From Phymatolithon calcareum (Eukaryota > Rhodophyta > Florideophyceae > Hapalidiales), in contig OZ345356.1 of the NCBI GenBank assembly GCA_977006965.1, positions 62,001 through 126,000 of the forward strand: DNA of 64,000 nt. Direction: 5' to 3'. Numbering within the stretch: the first letter of the stretch is position 1; every line of letters begins with the position of its first letter. Of the stretch, positions 54,395 to 64,000 are shown one piece after another. Below the pieces are notes generated by a model. That model saw nothing but the letters and a program-made list of their open reading frames with translations. It did not search any database and was not told the origin of the DNA. A program made the position numbers and the translations under genes.

Positions 54395-54601
54395 ATGAAG
54401 CCAGAGAGTAAAAGCAAGGGCAAGAAGTCATCCTCTTCGGTCAATCCGCCGCATGCTCCGAAGGTTCCGAGGAAATCCGGAGCGGGAAAGGTGCCGCCGC
54501 TAATGCTTTCGCCGTCAATATCTACAACTCGGCGACAACCGGCAGGATCGAAACATATGGCAGGTCTGAACCTCGGTCCGTCGAGGACAACGCGTGCATA
54601 A
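54395..54601 (+). CDS. Small basic Pro/Ser-rich protein, paralogue 2
   Basis: 68 residues starting MKPESKSKGKKSSSSVN. The shared core is PHAPKVPRKSGAGKVPPLML with SPS, against PRTPKIPLRSGSGKLPPLHL with APS in paralogue 1 (38686-38883), then an RR pair and a basic Ser/Arg/Thr tail. No signal peptide or membrane segment. Differences are mostly conservative (I/V, S/A, L/V, R/K), which points to selection on the protein rather than recent DNA duplication. Function unknown. Confidence 0.5.
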   Translation: MKPESKSKGKKSSSSVNPPHAPKVPRKSGAGKVPPLMLSPSISTTRRQPAGSKHMAGLNLGPSRTTRA

Positions 54602-54844
54602 CCGGGCTTGAAGACCATGGAGGATGCATGTCCCTGAAAGTGTTTTGATTGATCTTCCATTCTCGCTGGTACCGGGGACAAGGCCAAATGCGTGCTATAC
54701 GATGTAAAAGCATGTCTCCTTCCAATGCAGAGAAATGGACGAACGGCATGTCAATAGCAGAGCGTGCAAAAGGATTAGAAGAGTGAGACTTGCAGCTAAA
54801 GATATTCGTACCCTTAAGGTAATCCATGCCACGGAATTTTTTTG

Positions 54845-55140
54845 ATAAATCTTTCTTGCAAGCACCACAGTTTTTCGAATGAACGGCAAGGATTCATCAG
54901 GTGCTACCCACAATAGGATAGCCCTTCTCGTATGTCTGGCCTTCTGTCCTAGCTCTAGCATGTATTCGCTTTTTCGAAAGCTCTTTCTAACTTCCGAAAC
55001 TTCGCCTCTTGTTTCAATGCAGGACTGCTTCATTCGGCATACACTCGATGCTTTTCCTGAAGATCAAAGGTCTTCCAGTGCTATCTCGGTTACCGCTCTG
55101 TCATCCTCTTTGCGTTCATAGACTGACAGGTGGCGCTCCA
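54845..55140 (-). mobile_element. Family A C-terminus and 3' end
   Basis: Plus-strand text GGCAAGGATTCATCAGGTGC at 54887 and CTCGGTTACCGCTCTGTCAT at 55085 match the A 3' region at 62.27-62.48 kb. Confidence 0.45.
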
Positions 55141-55639
55141 GAGTCTCTGGTGCTGTCTGGCTTTATTCCGAATTTTTCCGTTATCGGTGTTGTAGACATT
55201 AAATGATTGCTGTATTCCGCAAATTTTGCGGAATACAGCAATCTTTAACAATTCTATCTGAAATGGACATGCAAAAAAGAGAGTTTGCGTGACTTGGCGA
55301 ACGGAAAACAAGGATTCTAGAAAACGTTTTCTTGCCAATTCAAGACGAAGAAATCTCTGGAATTGAAGCACAGCTTTTGGATTCGTTTCGGCTTTTGTAT
55401 GGACGTACCGAAGTAATCCAGTTGCATTGTCGTCTTCCCATGCATCTTCTCAAAAATTTAACACAATATCTGTTGTAAATCAACTCGGAATCTATATTAA
55501 GTTGCAATGGTGTGATTGGAAGAAGCGCAGATAAATTTTAAACAGCAGAACGACACAACTGCGATGCCTAAGGCTGATATTTAATAGAGTGCCATTGTGG
55601 TGAAAATCAATGCCAGGTGAGTATTCTGGTATCGCAGAA

Positions 55640-55860
55640 GTACTGGAGCTGGATGCGCTCCAACGCATTTTCTCATAATTGCAGATGGGCCCTGACGTGG
55701 AAGATGAGTGTAAACGACTCGCAAGTGCACGTGTTAGCAGAGAAATACGAATCAAGGAGATCATGAGTAACCAGACTACGCTACATTAGAAAGCTGTCCG
55801 AAAAGCTAGTCCGGTTATTCCTAAGTGATTCACTGGGGGCTTTTAAATAAATCATTTCAT
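55640..55860 (+). mobile_element. Family B C-terminal fragment with 3' end
   Basis: It codes for LERIQLQYF-like remnants in several frames. DVEDECKRLASARVSREIRI (by hand) matches DVEDECKRLTCALVSRGIQM at 28.85 kb. The end is GGGGGCTTTTAAATAAATCA. Confidence 0.5.
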
Positions 55861-55964
55861 ATTCACTTAGAAAAATTGCACAGCTTTCGAATTTTCCCGC
55901 ACCGCCCCGGTACTTTACGGTACTACTTTTGCAAACCTAGTTGTTTTTTTGCCTTGTTATTTAC

Positions 55965-56012
55965 AAAAGCCCACAGCTTTACGAATATACGGTCGAGGCG
56001 CAAACCTTGGTG
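55965..56012 (-). mobile_element. Family A 3' end scrap
   Basis: AAAGCCCACAGCTTTACGAA with TATACGGTCGAGGC matches the A 3' end. Confidence 0.45.
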
Positions 56013-56137
56013 TGCTCCATACTGCCACTCAAATGGTGTAGTCATCTTAAATATAGCGATGCGTGTAATGGAAGCATTTCTGTATTGACAGCAGTGCCAT
56101 TTCGCCCTTTAATCCAGTCCAAGTAACACTACAGGGA

Positions 56138-56325
56138 ATATGTGTTGATTTATTTTTAAAAGCTCCAAAGGCCTCTCTTCAAGAATAACAGGGCCGCTTT
56201 TGTACGATTATCTAAGCTAACGTAGTTTGACTATTCAGTATATCCTTGATTCGTATTTCTCTCCCAACAAGTGCTCTAGTGAGTCTCTTACATTCATATT
56301 CAATTTCAGAGTAACGGTACAGTTC
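56138..56325 (-). mobile_element. Family B 3' end
   Basis: About 170 bp nearly identical to 34996-35175 (for example CTAAGCTAACGTAGTTTGAC and CAACAAGTGCTCTAGTGAGT). It is the closest pair of B copies in the window. Confidence 0.6.
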
Positions 56326-56629
56326 GTGTAATGTGTCACTGTGACAAATGTATAATATGACGCGTGCAAAAGCAATGCCTTTAAAAATAGAAAGGGCTGC
56401 TGCGGAAAGAGTTTTCTTGTGGGAGATACCATAGGAACGTCACGCTGCGGACACAATTTTGGAGATAACAAAGATGGACCTGTCGTTGCATATCCCATCG
56501 ACCAACACTCCCATAAAACGCTCTCCGCGATACATTGTTCGCTATAACAAACCGGACAAAAGGATGACCTGGACAACAGGCTATGGTCGTTCGTGTCCAT
56601 TCCACAGACGCACAGAGCATAATTGCACG

Positions 56630-56895
56630 AGACATAACTGCTCAGCCACCAACTTCTGGTTGGCACTTGACTATTTTAGTGTCGCAGTAACACTCCACGT
56701 CGATTCAGAAGCGATTGTTGAGCAGGATATTGGGGGAAGCTTGTGTTCGGAACCCCGACTTTGAATACTCCAGGCGTTACCCGCGCCCATAATCTAACAC
56801 GAGACAAAACTGCTCGGCCATCAAGTCCCGGATGGCACTCGCTTCTGGATCGCAATCCCGTGACTATTTTGGTGTCTCGCTATCACACAATCGCT
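56630..56895 (+). repeat. Diverged direct repeat, about 168 bp apart
   Basis: ACGAGACATAACTGCTCAGC at 56628 and ACGAGACAAAACTGCTCGGC at 56799 are each followed by a GG-TGGCACT block, TGACTATTTT and GTGTC. The units may be partial LTR-like or other terminal sequences. Confidence 0.4.
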
Positions 56896-57469
56896 CACAG
56901 AGTAAGCCAGGGAAGCGACATTAAGCGCTGTCACCCTGCTCAAACTACCATCAGCATCATTCACGCGTAACTACCGAGGCCATGCTCTTTTCCTTACCGG
57001 TGCCCACTCGCAATCTGACGGGGCGAGGTAGAACAAGACCTGATCCAGACTGGTAGACGGAATTCTAAATCAGCGCTGATGCAGAGTTTCATCGTAAACA
57101 TGTCAATTCATCCACTCTATACCTGACAACGACTGAATTCGAACCGCGCTTTCCGAATGCTCCATTCACACCGTTACGCTGTTCAAGCCTTGCGTACCAC
57201 AGTCAACGATCACTCGATTTAAGCTGCGCACTCCATATGCGATAAGCACTCAATGTATGCTCTCTGCTCTATTCACAATACACTTGCAACTCAATCCAAC
57301 CTCTCGATTAGCTGGGCGCAACCTATTCAAAATTTACAATCCATGCCCGACGCGCAAGCTAGTGAAGCTGTCCGCTACCCACGTGCTCTCAAATCGTACA
57401 CCTAATAAGCCAACCGCGAGCTACATATGATGTTCGCTCAACGAGCATTCTTTCATGACCTAGTTGACT
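56896..57469. other. Intergenic
   Basis: No gene-like frame or repeat seen. Confidence 0.3.
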
Positions 57470-58426
57470 GGCAATACAGGGATGCGCCCATGGACTTAAT
57501 TTTTGGAAATCCGGCTATGAAAGGAAGAGAGAATTCGATAACATCAAAGTGTGTATTTTGAAGCTGAGGAACGTTTTTTTCAGTGGTTGAGCAACTGAAA
57601 GGGAACGCAACAGGAAACCAAGATGGTTGCTCTTCGTCATGATTTCAAAATCGATGAAATTCTTGCCTCGGTTGACGGTCGTCCACGCTGGTTATTTTCA
57701 GAGTCGTCCTAACTCTATCAAGCGTGTCCTTTCCAACAACAGAAGCGCTCGCACCAGAATCGATAATGGCGCGGCAATCAGAATAAATGTTGGAGGAGCT
57801 AAAGGTATAGAAGGCCGGGGGATGGGCTTGTTTAAAAGATACCCCACCTGATTTTCCGTGAGAGCCGGTATTGCCGACGGTATGCTCTTGACTTCTCTTC
57901 CACATGTAGCTGTCCTTCTTATTTTGTCGCGTGTCTTGCCATGGCTGCGGCGGCTAGGGTCCTCTTCCACATCGGTTCTGTGGAACGAAGGGCGCTGGGA
58001 TGTATTTCGATATGCTCGACGAAGGGAATTCGATATGCTGTTCACATCGTATTTGCCGGATGCCACACCGACAATCATGTTTCGGTCATGCGGTTCAAGT
58101 CCAGTTTTTGTGTCCATGTTTAGGCTTGTGATCTTGTCGAGCCGCGAATGAAAACCGGCTATAAATTAGTCGATGTGAATTTTCGTTGTTCAAGTATAGT
58201 CCAGGAATTGCGTGAGCTCACTCTCAAGCTGATCGGTGGCGTCGACGGCATGGAACTTGTCAAGATGTGGGCCATCAGCGGCGGAGATGAATGCTATACC
58301 CAAGGTTTTCGCTGATGTCTTGGTCCCGCCTCCAAGGCGAGCAATCATTGCAGGGCCGTGTTCCCGCTCCTCAAGGGTGGTTATGTCGCAGATTCGATCC
58401 TGCGAGAAGTACCTATCATCTCTCAT
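57470..58426 (-). mobile_element. LTR retrotransposon gag-protease remnant
   Basis: Minus strand: a gag-like stretch (ITTLEEREHGPAMIARLGGG at 58.37 kb; DVNSISNSLRRAYRNTSQ and a Ser/Arg-rich, knuckle-like basic region at 58.0 kb). After a frameshift the pepsin-like protease follows at 57.8 kb: SDCRAIIDSGASASVVGKDT with the DSGA catalytic motif. Damaged sequence down to 57.47 kb still reads HFDVIEFSLPFIAGFPKIKS, like the IPFLLGLDxL strand of such proteases. No integrase, RT or LTRs were identified. Copia or gypsy type cannot be decided. Confidence 0.55.
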
Positions 58427-59459
58427 CGATCGTCAGCCAGGCATACAGTGCTCCCTCGACATATGAACAGTACATGTATCGGTTATATGTGCTCAGCCTG
58501 GCACACCCTCATCGAGCCAGTCAACGGTCAAGCAACGATCATCCGTGATTGACGTTCAAGACGAGAAGACAAACAATATTGTCGGTTGCGTACCGACAAT
58601 AGCCTACAGAAGACCTAACCGAAACAAGAGCTCGCTATGCAGAACACCGAACACAGCTCTCGAGACTATTTGCAAAGCTTACGCTACATTGCTAGCACCT
58701 AACGGCACGCATACGTTGCGAACCGAAACATTTCGATTAGCGTGCGGTTCACTGTCTGCAATAGACGACAGTCTAAGCCATATCAGCTCCCCCCTGTAGA
58801 TGGATACTATATAAGCTAGAATAGTTTCCCATCTCATTAAAATCGTTAAGTCGGAATCAAGTACAAGTACACCCATCCTACTTCACACACCGTCTCCCCC
58901 CGTAACCGAGTACGCCTAGGAGGCGCCACCCGCTCAATAAGCAGTTCACGCGTACGGCCCGCACTACTGTGGACCGGCGGCTTCGCACTGAAGCCTTGTG
59001 GGCTAGAGAAGCTGCTAAGCTTTCTGACTTATAGAACGGTACCGTCCTGGTACTAATAAATCCCCTTTAGCTTCCGGATGTGCGAAGTCCCAACTTGCCC
59101 TTCCTGGGCAGACAGGTGAGGATCCTTCCAAAACAGCGACCTTAGTAGGAATAGAAATGCGTCAAGTTTACATATCCACAACCAACTGGCTCCGGTCCCC
59201 TCCCTTTTTTCCCCGGTTGCCAATAGCCTCTATCTTATTAACCCTAAATATGAACTGCTAGAGTATCTCCCGTGCTAAGCGCCCGCAGTACCGCCAACCA
59301 ATAACCTTTCGGTCGTAGCCCGCACACCGCACCAGTATCACAGATCAACGTTTCACGAGGCATTGTCTCCGACAGACCATTACTGAAAACCTGTCGGAAT
59401 GCTGAAAGTGAGGTCTCGTCACTGCTACGTCTCTTCCAATACATTCGAACGGCTCGCAC
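58427..59459. other. Intergenic; possible LTR-like promoter
   Basis: ACTATATAAGC at 58805 is a TATA-like site in a stretch without frames; it could belong to an LTR of the adjacent gag remnant but no repeat partner was seen. A minus 80-residue frame at 59244-59486 is unrecognised. Confidence 0.25.
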
Positions 59460-60812
59460 AATCAAATCATAAGCCCAGCTCAACAACTACCTCTGTGCCG
59501 CCACGCGCCGGTTCGTCCAGCGCACATTGCGGCAAACTACAGGCCAATATCTCTCCTGAGTCAAGTCAGGAAGATTATCGACTCCGCCCTGGACTCATAC
59601 ATAAGGGTTCACTACCGCTTCAATAGGGCACAACTCGGCTTTCGGAGGGACAAGAGCACGTATCTGGCGATACTTCACGCAAAAAGTACTATGCAAAAAG
59701 GCCACCCGTACGTTGCTGTACTCGACTTATCTGCAGCTTATGACAGCGTCCCAAGGGATATCCTCCTTGAACGACTGAAGAACAAGCTAGCGGCATGCAT
59801 CACAAGGATGGTATCTTACCTGTTGAAACCGTCGTGGATCACGTCGGCAGGAGACGAAACAAAAACGTGGTACATTATCGACCGAGGTGTCCCCCAAGGG
59901 TCTCCCCTCAGTCCCTGTCTATACAATATATTCATGGATACGTTCGCTGAAGCCGCCGCCCAAGTACCAAGAACCGTGTCTGAACATCCAGCGCAATTAT
60001 TTGCTGATGATGTTCTTCTTCAGGCTAAGAATGCCAAAGGGTTGCAAAAACTATTGGACATAAGCCACGAAGTGGGCAAGCGAGAACTCCGTGAAATGGA
60101 ACACAAAGCCAGGAAAGAGTGAGGTCCATAAGTACAAAGGCCTCCCAAAGAAGAAATTTTTCCTTGCAGAAAAAGAGCTGCATCAGGCCTGGAGACTATC
60201 CTACCTGGGGATCAGTATGAACAACAACGGAGTCACGGACGATACAGCAATTTCAAGAGTTCGGAATGCGGTGGGATGTATACGCAAACTCCGCCAAATA
60301 GGCGTGAACGTCAGAGGATTCCAGCCAGCCACTTGCATTAGGATTTTTAAATCATTGATTCTCCCTAAATGGGAATTTGCCATTCATCTGACCCGGATCA
60401 CTAAATGACTGTTATCGGCAATCGAAGCAGCAGAAGGTCTTTTCTTCAGCAATGTTTTCGGAAAATGTGCCGAACATCGAAGGGAGCGGATGCGAGTGCT
60501 CTGCCGACTCGCCAGCCCACAGATGAGGAGAGCGCACCAGGCTGAAAGGTTCGCCTTAAGCCTGGTAAGATGGAAGAAGTACCTTGAGCTCGCAGAAGAA
60601 TACTGTGGTTGAGCTCTTTGTGCTCCAAGCATGAAGATGGACCAAGAAACAGAATATGAATGCGAACGACTCACTCGAGCCCTCGAAGGGAGAGAAATTC
60701 GGATTAAGAAGATATTAGGAGGCTTGTAGAGAGATGAATCTGGAAGACAGCGAGAAGCTGCCCTGTTAATCAAATTGAGGTTTTGGGAGCTTTTAAAATA
60801 AATCAACATATA
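59460..60812 (+). mobile_element. Non-LTR family B, RT to 3' end, best copy
   Basis: The plus frame is open from about 59460 through NYRPISLLSQVRKIIDSALD, AVLDLSAAYDSVPRDILLER, RGVPQGSPLSPCLYNIFMD and the catalytic QLFADDVLLQAK to 60122. A frameshift near 60085 leads to KWNTKPGKSEV, LSYLGISMNNNGV and LILPKWEFAIHLT. From there one frame runs to TAA at 60799, cut by TGA at 60406, TGA at 60610 and TAG at 60727. It includes ETEYECERLTRALEGREIRI and ends REAALLIKLRFWELLK, followed by the tail AATAAATCAACATATA. No RNase H follows the RT. Confidence 0.7.
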
Positions 60813-61516
60813 ACCCCCCACGGGCCGGTTCTGCGAACGAGGAACCGGGAATAATCGTCCTGAGGTGCCCGACCTATTCTACCGCGTTTGGTAGAGTTTT
60901 CTCGACAGGTTAGACATAACTAAAGGTCCATGTCTTGTCGGTACACAGCATAGGACGTGTGTCCATCGAAGAATGGAGGATGCTTCTCGGAGAAGGAGCT
61001 TTACGATAAGCCAGAGCCTTCTGGGCCCACAACTAGAGAATCCGGCAGTGAAAAAGCCACTTTAATGGACGGCGTAGCGTGGCTAAGCCGATGAAACCAC
61101 TCGTCGCTATCACATTTTTCGTTGAGGGTGCGATCGCTGAGGGAGTGTGTGTTGGTTTTTATCGTACGTGTGCTTTGTTTCTCCTTGCAGCCGCATACGA
61201 TTGAGCGTCGGGCATGTCATATCTAATGTGTGCAGCTATCGCAATGGATTCTAGCGAAGCAGAGTGTGGTGATCAACATCGACACGAATGCATGAAAATG
61301 GGTTAAAACTATGAGACCAGAACGGTTCGTTCTGTGGGCTAACACGAGTTTCGCACAACGAGATTGTGCTTTCAAGGTGAAGCGCCAATCAGGTTGGACT
61401 AATAGCGCCAGACTTTTTGCAGGCGTATGGCACGGGCTATTCTCCTTTTGACAATAGTTTAGCTGGACAGAAGAACGATTTGCTTCTGAGTATGCTTCGG
61501 CTGTCTGGGCAAAAGT
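60813..61516. other. Intergenic upstream of the eIF3g remnant
   Basis: No clear frame. The true 5' end of the eIF3g-like gene may lie here but could not be read. Confidence 0.25.
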
Positions 61517-62197
61517 TTTGGAACTCTTCTTTTCGTTCTCCAGATTGTCGGTAATCACTGACTTCGGCATGAGCTTCGAGGGGTATCTGCAAAAAGGGAT
61601 CAAGGTCGTCAATTACTCGCAAGTCATGAAGACAGTCTGGAACGTTGTCGCCGCGCCAAAGCCTGGAAGAAGTGTGTCGACTGTGCAAACGCCGGTACTG
61701 GTTGGAGCGTGGTATTTCCACCGTGTCCATCGATGAGATCCACATGGAGCTTATCAATATTGACGAGGCCGCCGAGGCAGAGGAGGAAGAGTCCGGCTTT
61801 TATGAAGGGTGAACTCAAGATGGAACGTTTCCATCGTCGACAAGAAGAGCGCAAGCTTGATGTTGCCAATTGGGCTCAGCTCATGCCTCTCGAGGCCGCC
61901 CAAAAGGAAGACCCTAGACCGGGCGCAAGCGTTGAAGTCGAAGGTTCCGGTTTCAGCGGTGGTGGGAGTAAGAATCAGCCGACTGCGGAACGCGGCGGGA
62001 GCGGCGCCCTGTCGACCGACAAGAGAATGTACAACCTCGACGATTCGGCATCCGTTCGTATTGGCAATATCAGTAGCGGAAAAAGTGTGCCGATGTCCAC
62101 GAGCTGTGCAAGGTTTTCGGGAATATAAGGCTTATTTTCACCAGCGGGGATAGCGAAACTTGCGAGAGCAGAGGGTCTGCGCTTGTTGCTTTTGGTA

Positions 62198-62208
62198 ATG
62201 TCTCTGAT
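62198..62208. repeat. Target-site duplication, left
   Basis: ATGTCTCTGAT, repeated exactly at 63733-63743. Confidence 0.8.
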
Positions 62209-63732
62209 ACTTTTTTTCAATTTTTTTAAAGCCCCGCAGTCATACGAATATACGGGCAGGGCTTCCTCAGGTGCTGCCCTCGCTAGGGCGGCTCTACTCT
62301 TATGTCTGGCATTCTATCTGAGACCCTAGCATGTGTTCGGTTGTTTTGATTGCTCTTCGTAGCAGTTTCGAGGCGTCGCTTCTTCTTTCAGTACAGGTCT
62401 TCTTGATGCTGCATACTCTCGATGATGCTTTTGCTGAAGAGCTAAAGGTCATCTAATGCCTTCTCAGTTGCCGCTCTGTCGTCTTCCTTGAGTTCATAGG
62501 CTGACAAGTTGAGATCCAGGGTCTCCATGTGCTGTCTGACTTTGTTTCCGAATCTATCTACCATCAGTGTGGTAGACAATTGGGGAAATCTTCCAAAGGC
62601 GTACTGAACCGCCAGTTGCCTGTGTTTCAGTTGTGGAAATTGTAGTATTGCAGGGAGTTCTCTTGTCTTGTCGTACGGAATTTTCCTCTCTCTCTTCGAT
62701 TCAAGGCTCTCTCCTTCCTTTGTCAGGAATGCTGATCGGAGTTCTACTGCAGATTGGTTCGCTAATATGTGCTTCATCGCTTCATCAAACGGTTCTCTGG
62801 TTTCCATCGATGTGATGTCGTTACTTGTGGCTTGAAGCTCTTCTGAATTTCTTCCCTCTGGTATTTGCATCAGAAACTTTTCTTTCTTCGCCATGGTCCT
62901 TCTCAGCATCTTGAAAGCTAGTATTTCCCGTCGATGGGAAGCAGCTTGGATTCGACATATTAGGCGAAGTCTATCCGACGTTCCTCGTGTCAGTGACCCG
63001 AAGACTTGTCTGAAAAACGTTTCTTCAACTTACTTGACCGCGCTCTGGACATTTTCTGTCCACAGTGTTAAGTGCATAGCGTACTCCCAGCGTGGCTGGA
63101 TTAATGCCTTGTATACTTGGATGCATTTACGTATGCCAACTCCCTTCTTGAATACCCCTAGTGCACGGAGCTCGTACAGAGTGATCCTAGCCTTCTTGAG
63201 GCGTTGCAACATCAGTGTATCTGTAACCCCCTCCGGTCCTAGGGATACTCCGAGGTAGGTGACTTCCGCGACATGTGCGAGGGCCTTATTTTCCAGCTGG
63301 AATGTCACGCCCGCTGTCTCATCTGATTCAAGTATCTCGCTTTTTCCTTGTTTCGTGTTCCATGTCATCCCGCGTTCTTGGGCCCATTGAGTGGCTTTGT
63401 CTAGCAATCCCTGCAGCGCGGAAGGTGATTTCGCTAGGAGCATTACGTCGTCTGCGAAGAGGATTGAAGGAACGTCGGCCCAATCTCTGGGCACTTCTCC
63501 CATGCGTTCCGCAAACTCATCCATGAAGATGTTGTATAGACTTGGACTGAGTGGGGACCCCTGTGGTACTCCTCTGTCCACTAGAAACCAGTTCTTATCA
63601 GTATCTCCGATGGTTGACACCCAGGACGGTGTCAAGAATGCTTCTGTCATAGCGCATAGTTTTGGTGGCAGTACCTGTCTCATTCTGGCCACCAGATGTT
63701 TTCTTGGGACGGTGTCGTATGCAGCCTTGAGG
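62209..63732 (-). mobile_element. Non-LTR family A, 1,524-bp 5'-truncated insertion, best copy
   Basis: The minus strand begins inside the RT at LKAAYDTVPRKHL and runs through RGVPQGSPLSPSLYNIFMD, the catalytic SILFADDVMLLAK and the thumb (TYLGVSLGPEGVTD; QPRWEYAMHLT). A single in-frame TAA at 63030 is followed in the same frame by ETFFRQVFGSLTRGTSDRLR and the C-terminal domain (KRERKIPYDKTRELPAILQF; YELKEDDRAATEKALDDL) to 62442. The 3' UTR ends in the A end and a TTTAAA/TTGAAAAAAAG-like tail at 62222-62209. The 11-bp duplication ATGTCTCTGAT flanks it. There is no RNase H. Confidence 0.8.
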
Positions 63733-63743
63733 ATGTCTCTGAT
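63733..63743. repeat. Target-site duplication, right
   Basis: ATGTCTCTGAT, identical to 62198-62208, directly after the 5' truncation point of the family A element. Confidence 0.8.
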
Positions 63744-64000
63744 GCTGTTAGATGTTGCGCGAATTAATGGGCATGGATGTGACGATCTTATTCTGCAGGT
63801 AGAGCGGTCCGAATCAAAAGAACCGAGGGAAGGAGAATGCAGCGGTGGCGGCAGACGCACATTCGCGGGAAGACAAAGTGCGTAAATTTGCTGAGAGAAC
63901 TTATTTTCTAGAAAATTATTTTTCATATCCCCACTATTATCTCAACGTCAACTTGAACGATGCCGAAGGCTCGAAAAACGTGCTGGCAACGTAGATTAAA

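Larger units (their letters stand above)
61517..63885 (+). pseudogene. Translation initiation factor eIF3 subunit G (eIF3g/TIF35) remnant, RRM split by a retrotransposon
   Basis: eIF3g is a subunit of the eIF3 complex that helps load the 40S ribosome on mRNA. Plus-strand pieces in family order: GIKVVNYSQVMK (about 61596) then, in another frame, ERCRRAKAWKKCVDCANAG (61646), then STVSIDEIHMELINIDEAAE with a Glu-rich run (61717-61811). These fit the eIF3g N-terminal domain ending in an ARRKxWxKFG-like block and a TTxSxDEIxM strand. A Gly-rich linker follows, then the C-terminal RRM: SASVRIGNI (62.05 kb), DVHELCKVFGNIRLIF, CESRGSALVAF as RNP1 and GNVSD to 62208. A 1.5-kb family A element interrupts, and the RRM resumes at 63744 (DAVR, then after a 1-base shift INGHGCDDLILQVERSE), ending at TAA 63883. 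At least three frameshifts besides the insertion mark it as a pseudogene. Another functional copy is expected elsewhere in the genome. Confidence 0.6.

Noticed and set aside
58380-58410. tRNA-like T arm (CGCAG, ATTCGATC, CTGCG)
   Set aside because: The loop has eight bases, no acceptor or D stem fits, and the region codes for gag on the other strand.
4006-60612. TGA recoding (selenocysteine or readthrough)
   Set aside because: The same genes carry frameshifts, the positions are unrelated to redox sites, and most are transposons. CpG decay explains them better.
61223-62220. Minus-strand frames resembling an LTR integrase (SVITDN), and a minus frame that continues in phase across the family A insertion
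   Set aside because: The plus strand over the same bases reads eIF3g blocks and an RRM in the right order, so the minus readings are shadows kept open by base composition.

Overview
The window is eukaryotic, gene-poor and dense with decayed transposable elements. The one clearly intact large gene has a short spliceosomal intron with GTAAGT and CAG borders. TATA boxes precede small genes, coding remnants are mostly intronless, and no bacterial operons, Shine-Dalgarno sites, rRNA or convincing tRNA genes were seen. The gene content (kinesin-light-chain-type TPR protein, DOMON/copper monooxygenase fused to a Hint domain, eIF3g remnant, several non-LTR retrotransposon families) fits a multicellular red alga of the Chondrus type. 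That assignment is inference from general knowledge; no marker gene here proves it.

Layout. 1-2.6 kb: ORF1 and endonuclease of a non-LTR element running off the left edge. 3.0-6.25 kb: a large broken TPR gene on the minus strand. 7.7-12.4 kb: a DNA transposon with one long transposase reading frame broken by stops and frameshifts. 12.4-17 kb: foldback and tandem repeats and an unrecognised broken gene. 17.8-20.1 kb: reverse transcriptase plus RNase H of a non-LTR element. 20.5-23.2 kb: a Mutator-like element with terminal inverted repeats and a 10-bp target duplication. 23.5-25.9 kb: the intact secreted copper monooxygenase-Hint gene. 27.6-63.9 kb: a graveyard of non-LTR retrotransposons, some nested inside one another with readable target duplications. 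It is interspersed with palindromes, minisatellites, two paralogous small basic protein genes (38.7 and 54.4 kb), an LTR gag-protease remnant (57.5-58.4 kb) and an eIF3g pseudogene (61.5-63.9 kb) whose RRM is split by a retrotransposon.

For convenience I name the non-LTR families A to E. A and B are reverse transcriptases without RNase H, with different C-termini and 3' ends. C and D are known here only from C-terminal pieces. E carries APE-type endonuclease, reverse transcriptase and RNase H. These labels are mine.

A theme runs through the window: where a long reading frame is cut by a single in-frame stop, the stop is usually TGA. This is what decay of CGA codons by CpG deamination would produce. 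Most elements and several host genes here are therefore probably old and silenced. The likely functional genes are the copper monooxygenase-Hint gene, the two small basic proteins and perhaps the hypothetical gene at 45.9-46.4 kb.
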